The notes under the pieces: model-generated
The model's input: only the letters and a program-made list of their open reading frames with translations
Databases searched by the model: none
Told to the model about the DNA's origin: nothing
NCBI GenBank assembly: GCA_963921795.1
Contig: OY997656.1
Location: 58,818,795 to 58,882,794 of the forward strand
DNA length: 64,000 nucleotides
Reading direction: 5' to 3'
Origin: Nannobrachium achirus
Taxonomy: Eukaryota; Chordata; Actinopteri; Myctophiformes; Myctophidae
Made by a program: the position numbers and the translations under genes
Shown: in pieces, positions 55,132-64,000 of the stretch
Layout: each line of letters opens with the position of its first letter
Numbering within the stretch: position 1 is the stretch's first letter

Positions 55132-57201
55132 TTTATTATCCCAGTCTTTCTCCATTCCCTCTCTCTGTAGAAGACATCTATTATCCCAGTCTTTCTCCAT
55201 TCCCTCTCTCTGTAGAAGACATCTATTATCCCAGTCTTTCTCCATTCCCTCTCTCTGTAGAAGACATCTATTATCCCAGTCTTTCTCCATTCCCTCTCTC
55301 TGTAGAAGACATCTATTATCCCAGTCTTTCTCCATTCCCTCTCTCTGTAGAAGACATCTATTATCCCAGTCTTTCTCCATTCCCTCTCTCTGTAGAAGAC
55401 ATCTATTATCCCAGTCTTTCTCCATTCCCTCCCTCTGTAGAAGACATCTATTATCCCAGTCTTTCTCCATTCCCTCTCTCTGTAGAAGACATCTATTATC
55501 CCAGTCTTTCTCCATTCCCTCTCTCTGTAGAAGACATCTATTATCCCAGTCTTTCTCCATTCCCTCTCTCTGTAGAAGACATCTATTATCCCAGTCTTTC
55601 TCCATTCCCTCTCTCTGTAGAAGACATCTATTATCCCAGTCTTTCTCCATTCCCTCTCTCTGTAGAAGACATCTATTATCCCAGTCTTTCTCCATTCCCT
55701 CTCTCTGTAGAAGACATCTATTATCCCAGTCTTTCTCCATTCCCTCTCTCTGTAGAAGACATCTATTATCCCAGTCTTTCTCCATTCCCTCCCTCTGTAG
55801 AAGACATCTATTATCCCAGTCTTTCTCCATTCCCTCTCTCTGTAGAAGACATCTATTATCCCAGTCTTTCTCCATTCCCTCTCTCTGTAGAAGACATCTA
55901 TTATCCCAGTCTTTCTCCATTCCCTCTCTCTGTAGAAGACATCTATTATCCCAGTCTTTCTCCATTCCCTCTCTCTGTAGAAGACATCTATTATCCCAGT
56001 CTTTCTCCATTCCCTCTCTCTGTAGAAGACATCTATTATCCCAGTCTTTCTCCATTCCCTCTCTCTGTAGAAGACATCTATTATCCCAGTCTTTCTCCAT
56101 TCCCTCTCTCTGTAGAAGACATCTATTATCCCAGTCTTTCTCCATTCCCTCTCTCTGTAGAAGACATCTATTATCCCAGTCTTTCTCCATTCCCTCTCTC
56201 TGTAGAAGACATCTATTATCCCAGTCTTTCTCCATTCCCTCCCTCTGTAGAAGACATCTATTATCCCAGTCTTTCTCCATTCCCTCTCTCTGTAGAAGAC
56301 ATCTATTATCCCAGTCTTTCTCCATTCCCTCTCTCTGTAGAAGACATCTATTATCCCAGTCTTTCTCCATTCCCTCTCTCTGTAGAAGACATCTATTATC
56401 CCAGTCTTTCTCCATTCCCTCTCTCTGTAGAAGACATCTATTATCCCAGTCTTTCTCCATTCCCTCTCTCTGTAGAAGACATCTATTATCCCAGTCTTTC
56501 TCCATTCCCTCTCTCTGTAGAAGACATCTATTATCCCAGTCTTTCTCCATTCCCTCTCTCTGTAGAAGACATCTATTATCCCAGTCTTTCTCCATTCCCT
56601 CTCTCTGTAGAAGACATCTATTATCCCAGTCTTTCTCCATTCCCTCTCTCTGTAGAAGACATCTATTATCCCAGTCTTTCTCCATTCCCTCTCTCTGTAG
56701 AAGACATCTATTATCCCAGTCTTTCTCCATTCCCTCTCTCTGTAGAAGACATCTATTATCCCAGTCTTTCTCCATTCCCTCTCTCTGTAGAAGACATCTA
56801 TTATCCCAGTCTTTCTCCATTCCCTCTCTCTGTAGAAGACATCTATTATCCCAGTCTTTCTCCATTCCCTCTCTCTGTAGAAGACATCTATTATCCCAGT
56901 CTTTCTCCATTCCCTCTCTCTGTAGAAGACATCTATTATCCCAGTCTTTCTCCATTCCCTCTCTCTGTAGAAGACATCTATTATCCCAGTCTTTCTCCAT
57001 TCCCTCTCTCTGTAGAAGACATCTATTATCCCAGTCTTTCTCCATTCCCTCTCTCTGTAGAAGACATCTATTATCCCAGTCTTTCTCCATTCCCTCTCTC
57101 TGTAGAAGACATCTATTATCCCAGTCTTTCTCCATTCCCTCTCTCTGTAGAAGACATCTATTATCCCAGTCTTTCTCCATTCCCTCTCTCTGTAGAAGAC
57201 A
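55132..57201 (+). repeat. 45-bp minisatellite, 46 copies
   Basis: The unit is TCTATTATCCCAGTCTTTCT, CCATTCCCTCTCTCTGTAGA, AGACA. Units are identical except for one C/T change (CCCTCCCTC) in three units near 55431, 55791 and 56241. Because 45 is divisible by 3 and the unit lacks stops in several frames, open frames of about 750 codons run through it on both strands; these are artefacts of the repeat. Confidence 0.97.
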
Positions 57202-57585
57202 AAAGCTCAGACTTCCCACCCGATTCCATTTAGTTTGTCCGGGACTCTGCCTTGTAGAGAGAAAGAGAGATTTCACTTCTTGTGTTCACAAATATTGGCC
57301 TGTCCTAGAAAAAATGTATGAATAACATACAGGGAAATGTGCCTCTGCCCGGTAATTGAACCGCGTAGAGACAACAGAGCGGTGCAATGTGGTGCGGTGT
57401 TGGGGCGCTAGCGCTGAGCTGTGCTCCACACTGGAGCTTAAAATAGCTTTACCTTTTTTCTGTCAGTTCAGGTTTATTCCTACCTGGTACGTACACTACA
57501 CTGAACTGAAAACACCTTTTCTTTTAATAAAAAGATGGTGAAATATTTTGGTCTGTAACAAACTTACTTGGGATCCTTTTTGGAT
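57202..57585. other. Intron sequence, nothing recognised
   Basis: About 380 bp with no supported gene. Confidence 0.35.
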
Positions 57586-57589
57586 TTAA

Positions 57590-57675
57590 CCCATTTAGGC
57601 CTGAGACTGTTTCTAAAAAAACACTGACCTAAGTTTTATGAAAAACTTTTAATTCTATTCAAAAATTACAAAATA
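57590..57675 (+). mobile_element. Family PB left-end fragment
   Basis: TTAA (57586-57589) CCCATTTAGGCCTGAG, then unrelated AT-rich sequence up to the 40-bp array. Confidence 0.65.
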
Positions 57676-57680
57676 GGCGG

Positions 57681-58518
57681 AGAGAGGACAGTGTCTACAG
57701 GGCATTGAGTCCAGGGCCCTTGGGGACAGAGGACAGTGTCTACAGGGCATTGAGTCCTGGTGGGGACAGAGGACAGTGTCTACAGGGCATTGAGTCCTGG
57801 TGGGGACAGAGGACAGTGTCTACAGGGCATTGAGTCCTGGTGGGGACAGAGGACAGTGTCTACAGGGCATTGAGTCCTGGTGGGGACAGAGGACAGTGTC
57901 TACAGGGCATTGAGTCCTGGTGGGGACAGAGGACAGTGTCTACAGGGCATTGAGTCCTGGTGGGGACAGAGGACAGTGTCTACAGGGCATTGAGTCCTGG
58001 TGGGGACAGAGGACAGTGTCTACAGGGCATTGAGTCCTGGTGGGGACAGAGGACAGTGTCTACAGGGCATTGAGTCCTGGTGGGGACAGAGGACAGTGTC
58101 TACAGGGCATTGAGTCCTGGTGGGGACAGAGGACAGTGTCTACAGGGCATTGAGTCCTGGTGGGGACAGAGGACAGTGTCTACAGGGCATTGAGTCCAGG
58201 TGGGGACAGAGGACAGTGTCTACAGGGCATTGAGTCCTGGTGGGGACAGAGGACAGTGTCTACAGGGCATTGAGTCCTGGTGGGGACAGAGGACAGTGTC
58301 TACAGGGCATTGAGTCCTGGTGGGGACAGAGGACAGTGTCTACAGGGCATTGAGTCCTGGTGGGGACAGAGGACAGTGTCTACAGGGCATTGAGTCCTGG
58401 TGGGGACAGAGGACAGTGTCTACAGGGCATTGAGTCCTGGTGGGGACAGAGGACAGTGTCTACAGGGCATTGAGTCCAGGGCCCTTGGGGACAGAGGACA
58501 GTGTCTACAGGGCATTGA
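57681..58518 (+). repeat. 40-bp minisatellite, about 21 copies
   Basis: The unit is GAGGACAGTGTCTACAGGGC and ATTGAGTCCTGGTGGGGACA. The first and the next-to-last units share a different joint (CCAGGGCCCTTGGGGACA), so the array is bounded by matching variants. Confidence 0.96.
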
Positions 58519-58946
58519 CCGAAAGTATAATGTCGCGGGTGCTAGCGGCCGAAATGGGTTTCCTCAGACGGGTGGCTGGTATCTCCCTTAGAGATAGGGT
58601 GAGAAGTTCAATCACCCGAGAGAGACTTGGAGTAGAACCGCTGCTCATACACTTGGAAAGGAGTCAGCTTAGGTGGTTGGGGCATCTAGTACGGATGCCC
58701 CCCGAGCGCCTTCCTAGGAAGGTCCTCGATGCACGTCCCACTGGGAGGAGACCCCGTGGCAGACCAAAGACCAGATGGAGGGATTATATTATATCTCCAG
58801 ACTGGCTTGGGAACGCCCCGGTATACTCCCTGAGGGAGTGGAGGAAGTTGCTCGGGATAAGGAAATCTGTAGGTCTCAGTTGGAACTGTTACCCCCCACA
58901 ACCCGATTCCGGATAAGCGGTTGAAGATGGATGGATGGATGGATCT
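58519..58946 (+). mobile_element. 5'-truncated LINE, probably RTE/Rex3-like
   Basis: The frame ends with LRRVAGISLRDRVRSSITRE, LERSQLRWLGHLVRMPPERL and RPRGRPKTRWRDYI before PDSG and a stop at about 58914. This is a typical C-terminus of fish LINE ORF2. The tail GGATAAGCGGTTGAAGATGG and (ATGG)n fits Rex3-type RTE elements; clade assigned from memory. About 130 codons remain. Confidence 0.78.
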
Positions 58947-59231
58947 TGTTTCTGCAATGTCAATTTCTTTACTGCCCCCAGTAGTTCCTCCCAACGCTTA
59001 CACTTTGTTGTTGGCCCGTTTCTCTTAATTAAACTGAGTTACTGTTAGCGTTGTTTACGGAGGAGGATGGTTATTAAATAACTACTTTAGCACACTGCAT
59101 AAAATAACTTAGTTTAATGGCACTTTATTTAGTTTGGTTTTCTTGTATAGAAATGAAAGCTGCAGTAGATCAACTGTACGATGTACTGTATAGGCCGCTG
59201 AGTGAATACAGATGAACTTAATTATCATATT
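58947..59231. other. Intron sequence, nothing recognised
   Basis: About 285 bp between the LINE tail and the E1 copy; no gene seen. Confidence 0.35.
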
Positions 59232-59693
59232 TTTTAAGTGCTCCTGGGTTCTCAGTACATTATAATATTCACTCCCAGAACCGTATATTTATAGCATATC
59301 GTCATTGTCGGGTGGAAACCTTGTATGTCCAAAACCGTTTGTTTTGTATTTATCGTCTATAAAATGTACTAAATTAGTGAAAACAGCAGATCTACAATCG
59401 CGAGGCGTTGTGTGCTTGTAGATCGGCTGTTTTCACTAGTTTTGTGCGACAGTCTTGTATGATGAAGCAGGGCTTTGCTTTACCAAAAGACGTACACATT
59501 TGAAACTTGGAGATACAAGGTTTCTGCCCGACAGTGACGATATTTTAGTGATTATGTTGCGAGGAAAACGTTGAGATAACAGCCATTTTGGTTAGAACTG
59601 ACTGAAAATAACTTTGTACTTCAAGTTTAAAATGATACTGATGATGATGATATATACCCTAGGGTGCCCCGTCACCCACTTGGAAAACCCCTG
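59232..59693 (-). mobile_element. hAT family E (copy 1) containing family B
   Basis: The right end 'ggtgccccgtcacccactt' and GGAAAACCCCTG is the E terminus; the left end is truncated. Family B fills 59296-59543, with a hairpin at 59375-59439 that has lost its left tip. Confidence 0.75.
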
Positions 59694-59752
59694 CTCTAGC
59701 CTATACAGCATTGGGAGATAGTGGAATAGTTGTCATGGCTACACAAGAGTAT

Positions 59753-60088
59753 TAGTCTCGCGAGGCCAGACTGTTGCCTCCGCGATTTGGGCAAATGCTC
59801 CCGTCATACAGTCTGGTGCATCGAAAGAAGAACGATGAGTACCGGTCAAAGCGGAAGTGAAGCCTCCTCGTCACTTCCGTTTCCGTCTCACATCGCACAC
59901 ATTTATCATTATATAAATAAAAATCATATAAGCATGTTTAGCTGGCTGCTTGGCAGAAATGACATTTTAAAATATATTTTGTTGAACGGTAATGCGGTAA
60001 TTCCATTACTCGCCGTTCGGGAGCTGCTGTTCCAGACTCTATATAGCATTCGGAGATTGTGGAATATTTGTCTGGCTACGCGAGACTA
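59753..60088 (+). mobile_element. TIR element, family N (copy 1)
   Basis: TAGTCTCGCGAGGCCAGAC at the left and GTCTGGCTACGCGAGACTA at the right. The direct repeat CAAGAGTAT, nine bases, flanks it (59744-59752, 60089-60097). Nine bases would suit a Mutator-like element, but an 8-bp element plus a chance base is possible. Confidence 0.75.
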
Positions 60089-60105
60089 CAAGAGTATAGA
60101 CCGAC

Positions 60106-60797
60106 TAGTCTCGCGAGGCCAGACTGTTGCCTCCGCGATTTGGGCAAATGCTCCCGGCATACAGTCTGGCAAACGGAAATAGAAACGATGAGTGTGAGAT
60201 AAAGTGGATGTGACGCAACCGCTCCCTTGGTGCAGTAACAATAACATGTCCTACTGGAAGCGTTATGTCTCCTTTCAATATTTCTGGGGGCGTTATTTGG
60301 TCTTTCTCTGGTGTTATTGGTGTTACTTCCATGATTGCAAACGTTTTCTTAAAGGAGCTATAGATAACTTTTTCTTGAAAAACGGATGCTAACATAAAAA
60401 TAATGTTTCGAAAATATTTTATAAAAAAATAAGCTTCATATATGTGTTTCTATTCAAAAGTGACCACAAAAAGTGTAAAATAATGATAAAATAATCATTT
60501 TGGCCATTGTCAGACCGACACGTTGTTTACATTCTAGTCTATATACTAGGATGTAAACAAAGTGTCGGCCCTACAATGAAAAAAGTTGACTATAGCTCCT
60601 TTAAACTATACACCCATAACAAGAATAGGCCGCTCGAATGACTTTGTCTGAGCTATTGTGTTTCTGTTATGTTTCCAGTGGGACTACAGTTCAGTGCAGC
60701 ACTGGCTACTTCCGATACTCGCCGTTCTGGAGCTGCCGTTCCAGACTCTATATAGCATTCGGAGATTGTGGAATAGTTGTCTGGCTACGCGAGATTA
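60106..60797 (+). mobile_element. Family N, longer second copy
   Basis: TAGTCTCGCGAGGCCAGACT at the left and GTCTGGCTACGCGAGATTA at the right bound about 690 bp. A further worn N right end (GTTGTCATGGCTACACGAC) lies at 60858-60876, and an F-type end (AACGTTGAAGACCCCTG) at 60810-60826. An inverted pair, GACACGTTGTTTACATTCTA and TAGGATGTAAACAAAGTGTC, lies at 60518-60566. Confidence 0.6.
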
Positions 60798-60935
60798 TTG
60801 GCCTGAAAACGTTGAAGACCCCTGCTCTGGCCTATATAGCATTTGGAGATAGTGGAATAGTTGTCATGGCTACACGACAGTATAGACTGACTGACCACTC
60901 TGATGGTGATGATGTCACTTCCTCTTCCTGTCCAG

Positions 60936-61086
60936 ATCCCTGGTGGAGGACGACGACGCCCACATGAAGGTTGCCCTGGGTTACGGGGACCTTAGCTCCG
61001 CCCACCTGCACCTGCAGACCTCCAAGAGCGGAACCTCCAACACACGCTTCTTCACCTCCAACACACACTCCTCTGTGGTGCTGCAG
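60936..61086 (+). CDS. klhl13: klhl13 coding exon 2
   Basis: The acceptor CCTCTTCCTGTCCAG precedes the exon. Its first base completes the ATA (Ile33) codon split by intron 1. Fifty codons follow: SLVEDDDAHMKVALGYGDLS ... SGTSNTRFFTSNTHSSVVLQ, and the exon ends in phase 0. This is the KLHL13/KLHL9 segment just before the BTB domain (next expected residues GFDQLRLEG). The methionine in AHMKVALG (60964) aligns with the start of KLHL9 as I recall it, so a shorter product could begin there. The donor is CAG then GTCTGT at 61087, a weak match to GTRAGT. A near copy of the exon end with a better but out-of-phase donor lies 74 bp downstream, beyond a CA repeat. Confidence 0.87.
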
Positions 61087-61092
61087 GTCTGT

Positions 61093-61144
<52 letters not shown>

Positions 61145-61166
61145 CTCTGTGGTGCTACAGGTAGGT
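61087..61166 (+). promoter_or_regulatory. klhl13: klhl13 exon 2 donor, CA repeat and duplicate decoy donor
   Basis: The real donor GTCTGT (61087) is followed within nine bases by (CA)n, 61095-61142. Then CTCCTCTGTGGTGCTACAG GTAGGT repeats the exon end (CTCCTCTGTGGTGCTGCAG GTCTGT). The second donor at 61161 is closer to consensus, but its use would leave phase 2 and so break the frame into a phase-0 exon. Confidence 0.6.
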
Positions 61167-61383
61167 GCACACACACACTGGAACCTCCAACACACACATG
61201 GCGGGGGGAGTGGTACTTGTCAGGGGTTGACACTAAGGTCTCAGATACATGTAGTAGTACAGTAGTACAGGTCATGTTCTACTTGCCCTTGGGTCATGGC
61301 CACTTTTCCCCCAACGGACCATAACTGAAGAACGGATCGCTGCGGTCGCACCGTTGCGCCTCAGAGTGGTAACTGCCATAAAC

Positions 61384-61763
61384 TAGGGCTGTGACCATTA
61401 TGACATTTTACATGGCGATTAATTGTCAATAATTGCAATTAACAATTGAATTGTGTTTTTTGTCGTTGACAAAATATGGCATATAACCTAAATATACAAC
61501 AAAATGACATATTTTTGACAGCTTTATACTTAAAAAAAAAAAAGAACATTGATAGTGGAAATGGCCGATCTACAAGCTCACAACGCGTTGCGGTGGGTTT
61601 TGAGCTTGTAGATCTGATATTTCCACTTTTATGTTTGAAACTATTCTTTATGAAGTATTAACATCTTTCAACAAGGAAACAGTTATGACAATTAAGACAA
61701 AATAATTGCCATTATGTGAAATAATTGCGATTAGGCAATGATGTAATAACTGTGACGGGCCTA
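61384..61763 (-). mobile_element. hAT family C (copy 5), reversed
   Basis: TAGGGCTGTGACCATTATGA at the left and TAACTGTGACGGGCCTA at the right. The hairpin at 61553-61626 (TGGAAATGGCCGATCTAC ... GTAGATCTGATATTTCCA). The 8-bp duplication is not recognisable. It lies in intron 2, 300 bp after exon 2. Confidence 0.8.
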
Positions 61764-61918
61764 CTAGAAATACCTGGACAAACAAAACCGTTTCATATAC
61801 GTGTGTGAATACAGTTTACTGTGTGTGAAAGAGCTTGGTAGGGAAAAAAGGCTACAGTAACGACGTCAGTGCAGTCATGCACACCACTTAAATAATACAT
61901 AGCGTGCACACTGTGCAC

Positions 61919-62350
61919 GGTACTGTATGAACCATAGTGCACGTTAAGCACTACTGTATGAACCATAGTGCACGTTAAACACTACTGTATGAACCATAGT
62001 GCACGTTAAACACTACTGTATGAACCATAGTGCACGTTAAACACTACTGTATGAACCATAGTGCACGTTAAACACTACTGTATGAACCATAGTGCACGTT
62101 AAACACTACTGTATGAACCATAGTGCACGTTAAACACTACTGTATGAACCATAGTGCACGTTAAACACTACTGTATGAACCATAGTGCACGTTAAACACT
62201 ACTGTATGAACCATAGTGCACGTTAAACACTACTGTATGAACCATAGTGCACGTTAAGCACTACTGTATGAACCATAGTGCACGTTAAACACTACTGTAT
62301 GAACCATAGTGCACGTTAAACACTACTGTATGAACCATAGTGCACGGTAA
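61919..62350 (+). repeat. 31-bp minisatellite, about 14 copies
   Basis: The unit is CACTACTGTATGAACCATAG and TGCACGTTAAA, with AAA/AGC variation at the junction. Confidence 0.95.
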
Positions 62351-62639
62351 GCACACAGAGAGAGAGAGCTATGAAAAAATAATGCAAGCATCACTGTGAA
62401 TGAACACATAATGACTGTTAAACCATGCAACCTTTTGTTAACAAACCCTTTGTTAACACAGTTCTTTACGGCGTGGCTATTCCTCTATAAGAGGGTCCTT
62501 CTGTCTGTCTGTGTCTTGCGGTTGTTTCCTTTGGGGTCCTTGGTATTCATTTCATCAACATATAAAGTAGCATCAAAAACATTCAATATGATCACACGTA
62601 TAAAACACTATATGTACAGAGTAACATCATGTGCAACCT

Positions 62640-63442
62640 TGTTTTCAACATAAAGTTTAAGTGTATATACTATAGAGGGTATCTGCACGTTTCTAAAGTG
62701 ACAATTGAAGGACTTTTTAATACCTCTAAAACAGGGGTTTTCAAAGTGGGTGACGGGGCACCCTGGGGTGCCGCGACGGCAGTCCAGAGGTGCCGCGAGA
62801 TCATTTGATAATATTTGGAATTTATTTGGACACTTGAAGAAATGTTTAGTATCATGTTAAACTTGAAGTACAAAGTTATTTCAGTCAGTTATAACCAACA
62901 TGTCTATTATCTCAACGTTTTTCTCGCAACATATCACTAAAATATCGTCGCTGTCAGGCAGAAACCTCTGTCGCTTGTAGATCGGCTGTTTTCACTAGTT
63001 TAGTACATTTTATAGATGATAAATACAAAACGAACGGTTTTGGAACACAAGGTTTCCACCCAACAACGACGATATGCTATAAATATAAGGTGCTGGGAGT
63101 GAAAATTATAATGTAGGGGTGCCTCGGATTAAAAGAAAATACTTATGTGGTGCCCTGAGACAAAAAAGTTTGGGAACCCCTGCTCTAAAATGACAAATTA
63201 AACAGCCGATCTACATGCTCACAAGTCAACGCCTCGTAACGTGAGGCGTTGTGAGATCTGCTATTTCCACAATAAAATAGCATTGTGAAATCTAAATCTG
63301 TTATTTCCACAATAGAACCGTGCTATACAAAATGTAATGCCTCAGCTCTTAGTGCTCGTCAGGGGGCGGTGGGGGGGGGGGGGTCCCCAGTTAAAATATG
63401 ATTGTTTTGGAGGTCGCGGCCTGAAAAGGTTGAGAACCTCTG
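62640..63442 (+). mobile_element. hAT family A (copy 2), split by element E2
   Basis: The A interior ('caacataaagtttaagtg', 'gagggtatctgca') starts near 62640 without its left end. It is interrupted by E2 and resumes at 63191 with 'tgacaaattaaacagccgatctacat', a damaged hairpin (63201-63272), a G run and the end GGTTGAGAACCTCTG. Confidence 0.83.
62732..63182 (+). mobile_element. hAT family E (copy 2) nested in A2
   Basis: CAGGGGTTTTCAAAGTGGG at the left and AGTTTGGGAACCCCTG at the right, with a perfect 8-bp duplication CTCTAAAA (62724-62731, 63183-63190). The B-like part (62939-63075) keeps only the right hairpin arm. Confidence 0.93.
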
Positions 63443-63569
63443 CTTTAGACCACAAAGTGTAGCACAGAACGATCGCTGCTGCTGCAAGTGTGAATCCAGG
63501 CCATGGTCCACATTCTATGATTAGCATAACATTCATATAAAACCAGATCAGCGCTCTGCTGTGCTAAAG

Positions 63570-63760
63570 CAGGGGTTTTCAAAGTGGGTGACGGGGCACC
63601 CTGGGGTGCCGCGACGGCAGTCCAGGGGTGCCACGAGATCATTTGATAATATTTGGGATTCATTTGGACACTTTCTTTGGACACACAAATATTATTTAGT
63701 ATAATTTTAAACTTGGAAGTACAAAGTTATTTTCAGTCAGTTCTAACCAAAGAATAACGT
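63570..63760 (+). mobile_element. hAT family E (copy 3), left part
   Basis: CAGGGGTTTTCAAAGTGGG, then 'gacggggcaccctggggtgcc', nearly identical to E2 for about 170 bp; truncated after 'tcagtcagttctaacca'. Confidence 0.8.
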
Positions 63761-63881
63761 TTTAGTACACTCTGAGGTACTCACACACACTCATGGATTC
63801 ATAGGTAAAACAACCACTGACAGAACCTCGGACACACTGTAACCACTATGTCAGAGTAGTTTGTATTTGCAGGTCAGTCTA

Positions 63882-64000
63882 TGACGTCAGTCAACTACGA
63901 CACACAGACCTGACCTACACGTGACATCATGTCTACGTCACACATAGACCCACTAACCTATATAAGTGCTGACGCACACAGTAGGACTGAGTTCTCTTGC
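63882..64000 (+). promoter_or_regulatory. Promoter-like patch at the window edge
   Basis: TGACGTCA (63882-63889, a full CRE palindrome), CACGTG (63918-63923), TACGTCA (63934-63940) and TATATAAG (63959-63966) lie in order. A transcription start would be expected about 30 bp after the TATA-like box. It could be an internal or alternative promoter, a promoter inside a repeat, or chance. Confidence 0.35.

Noticed and set aside
55027-57325. Open frames of about 720-750 codons on both strands
   Set aside because: They are produced entirely by a 45-bp tandem repeat whose length is divisible by three. Simultaneous openness on both strands and perfect periodicity argue against coding.
58400-58916. 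158-codon frame as a host gene
   Set aside because: Its first part is minisatellite and its last part is a LINE ORF2 C-terminus with a GATG tail; recorded as a 5'-truncated LINE instead.

Overview
The window looks like teleost fish nuclear DNA. It has very dense CA/GT microsatellites, many minisatellites, fish-type LINE and SINE tails, and wall-to-wall non-autonomous DNA transposons (hAT, piggyBac-like, Harbinger-like). There is no bacterial-style gene organisation. Family letters (A, B, C ...) are local labels based on the terminal sequences I could read; no database was searched.

One host gene is recognisable, on the + strand. Exon 1 (coding 17635-17732) and exon 2 (60936-61086) join in phase into 83 codons that match the N-terminus of Kelch-like 13 (KLHL13, the CUL3 adaptor related to KLHL9). 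They are separated by a 43.2 kb intron with a GTGAGT donor and a CAG acceptor. The BTB and kelch exons lie beyond the right edge. A 60-codon upstream ORF precedes the start codon. The only other host coding trace is a short, broken, antisense fragment of a myosin regulatory light chain gene at about 32816-32968.

Layout: 1-17000 is upstream intergenic DNA full of hAT-type MITEs, an L2-like LINE end and 26-bp and 38-bp minisatellites. 17000-17733 is the klhl13 leader and first coding exon. 17733-60935 is intron 1, holding most of the transposons, long CA/GT tracts, a 465-bp purine tract, a TAGG/TGGG array and minisatellites of 22, 25, 32, 37, 40 and 45 bp. 60936-61086 is exon 2. 61087-64000 is the start of intron 2, with nested hAT copies and a promoter-like patch at the right edge.

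The most unusual feature is a hairpin module (arm core AGCAGATCTACAAGCTC or close variants) found about 50 times. It sits inside at least ten transposon families whose ends are otherwise unrelated. Outside the core, the arms continue as family-specific inverted sequence. About 33 copies lie in klhl13 intron 1. Many elements keep clean 8-bp target duplications, several sit inside microsatellites, and paralogous empty sites for two insertions are present in the same window.
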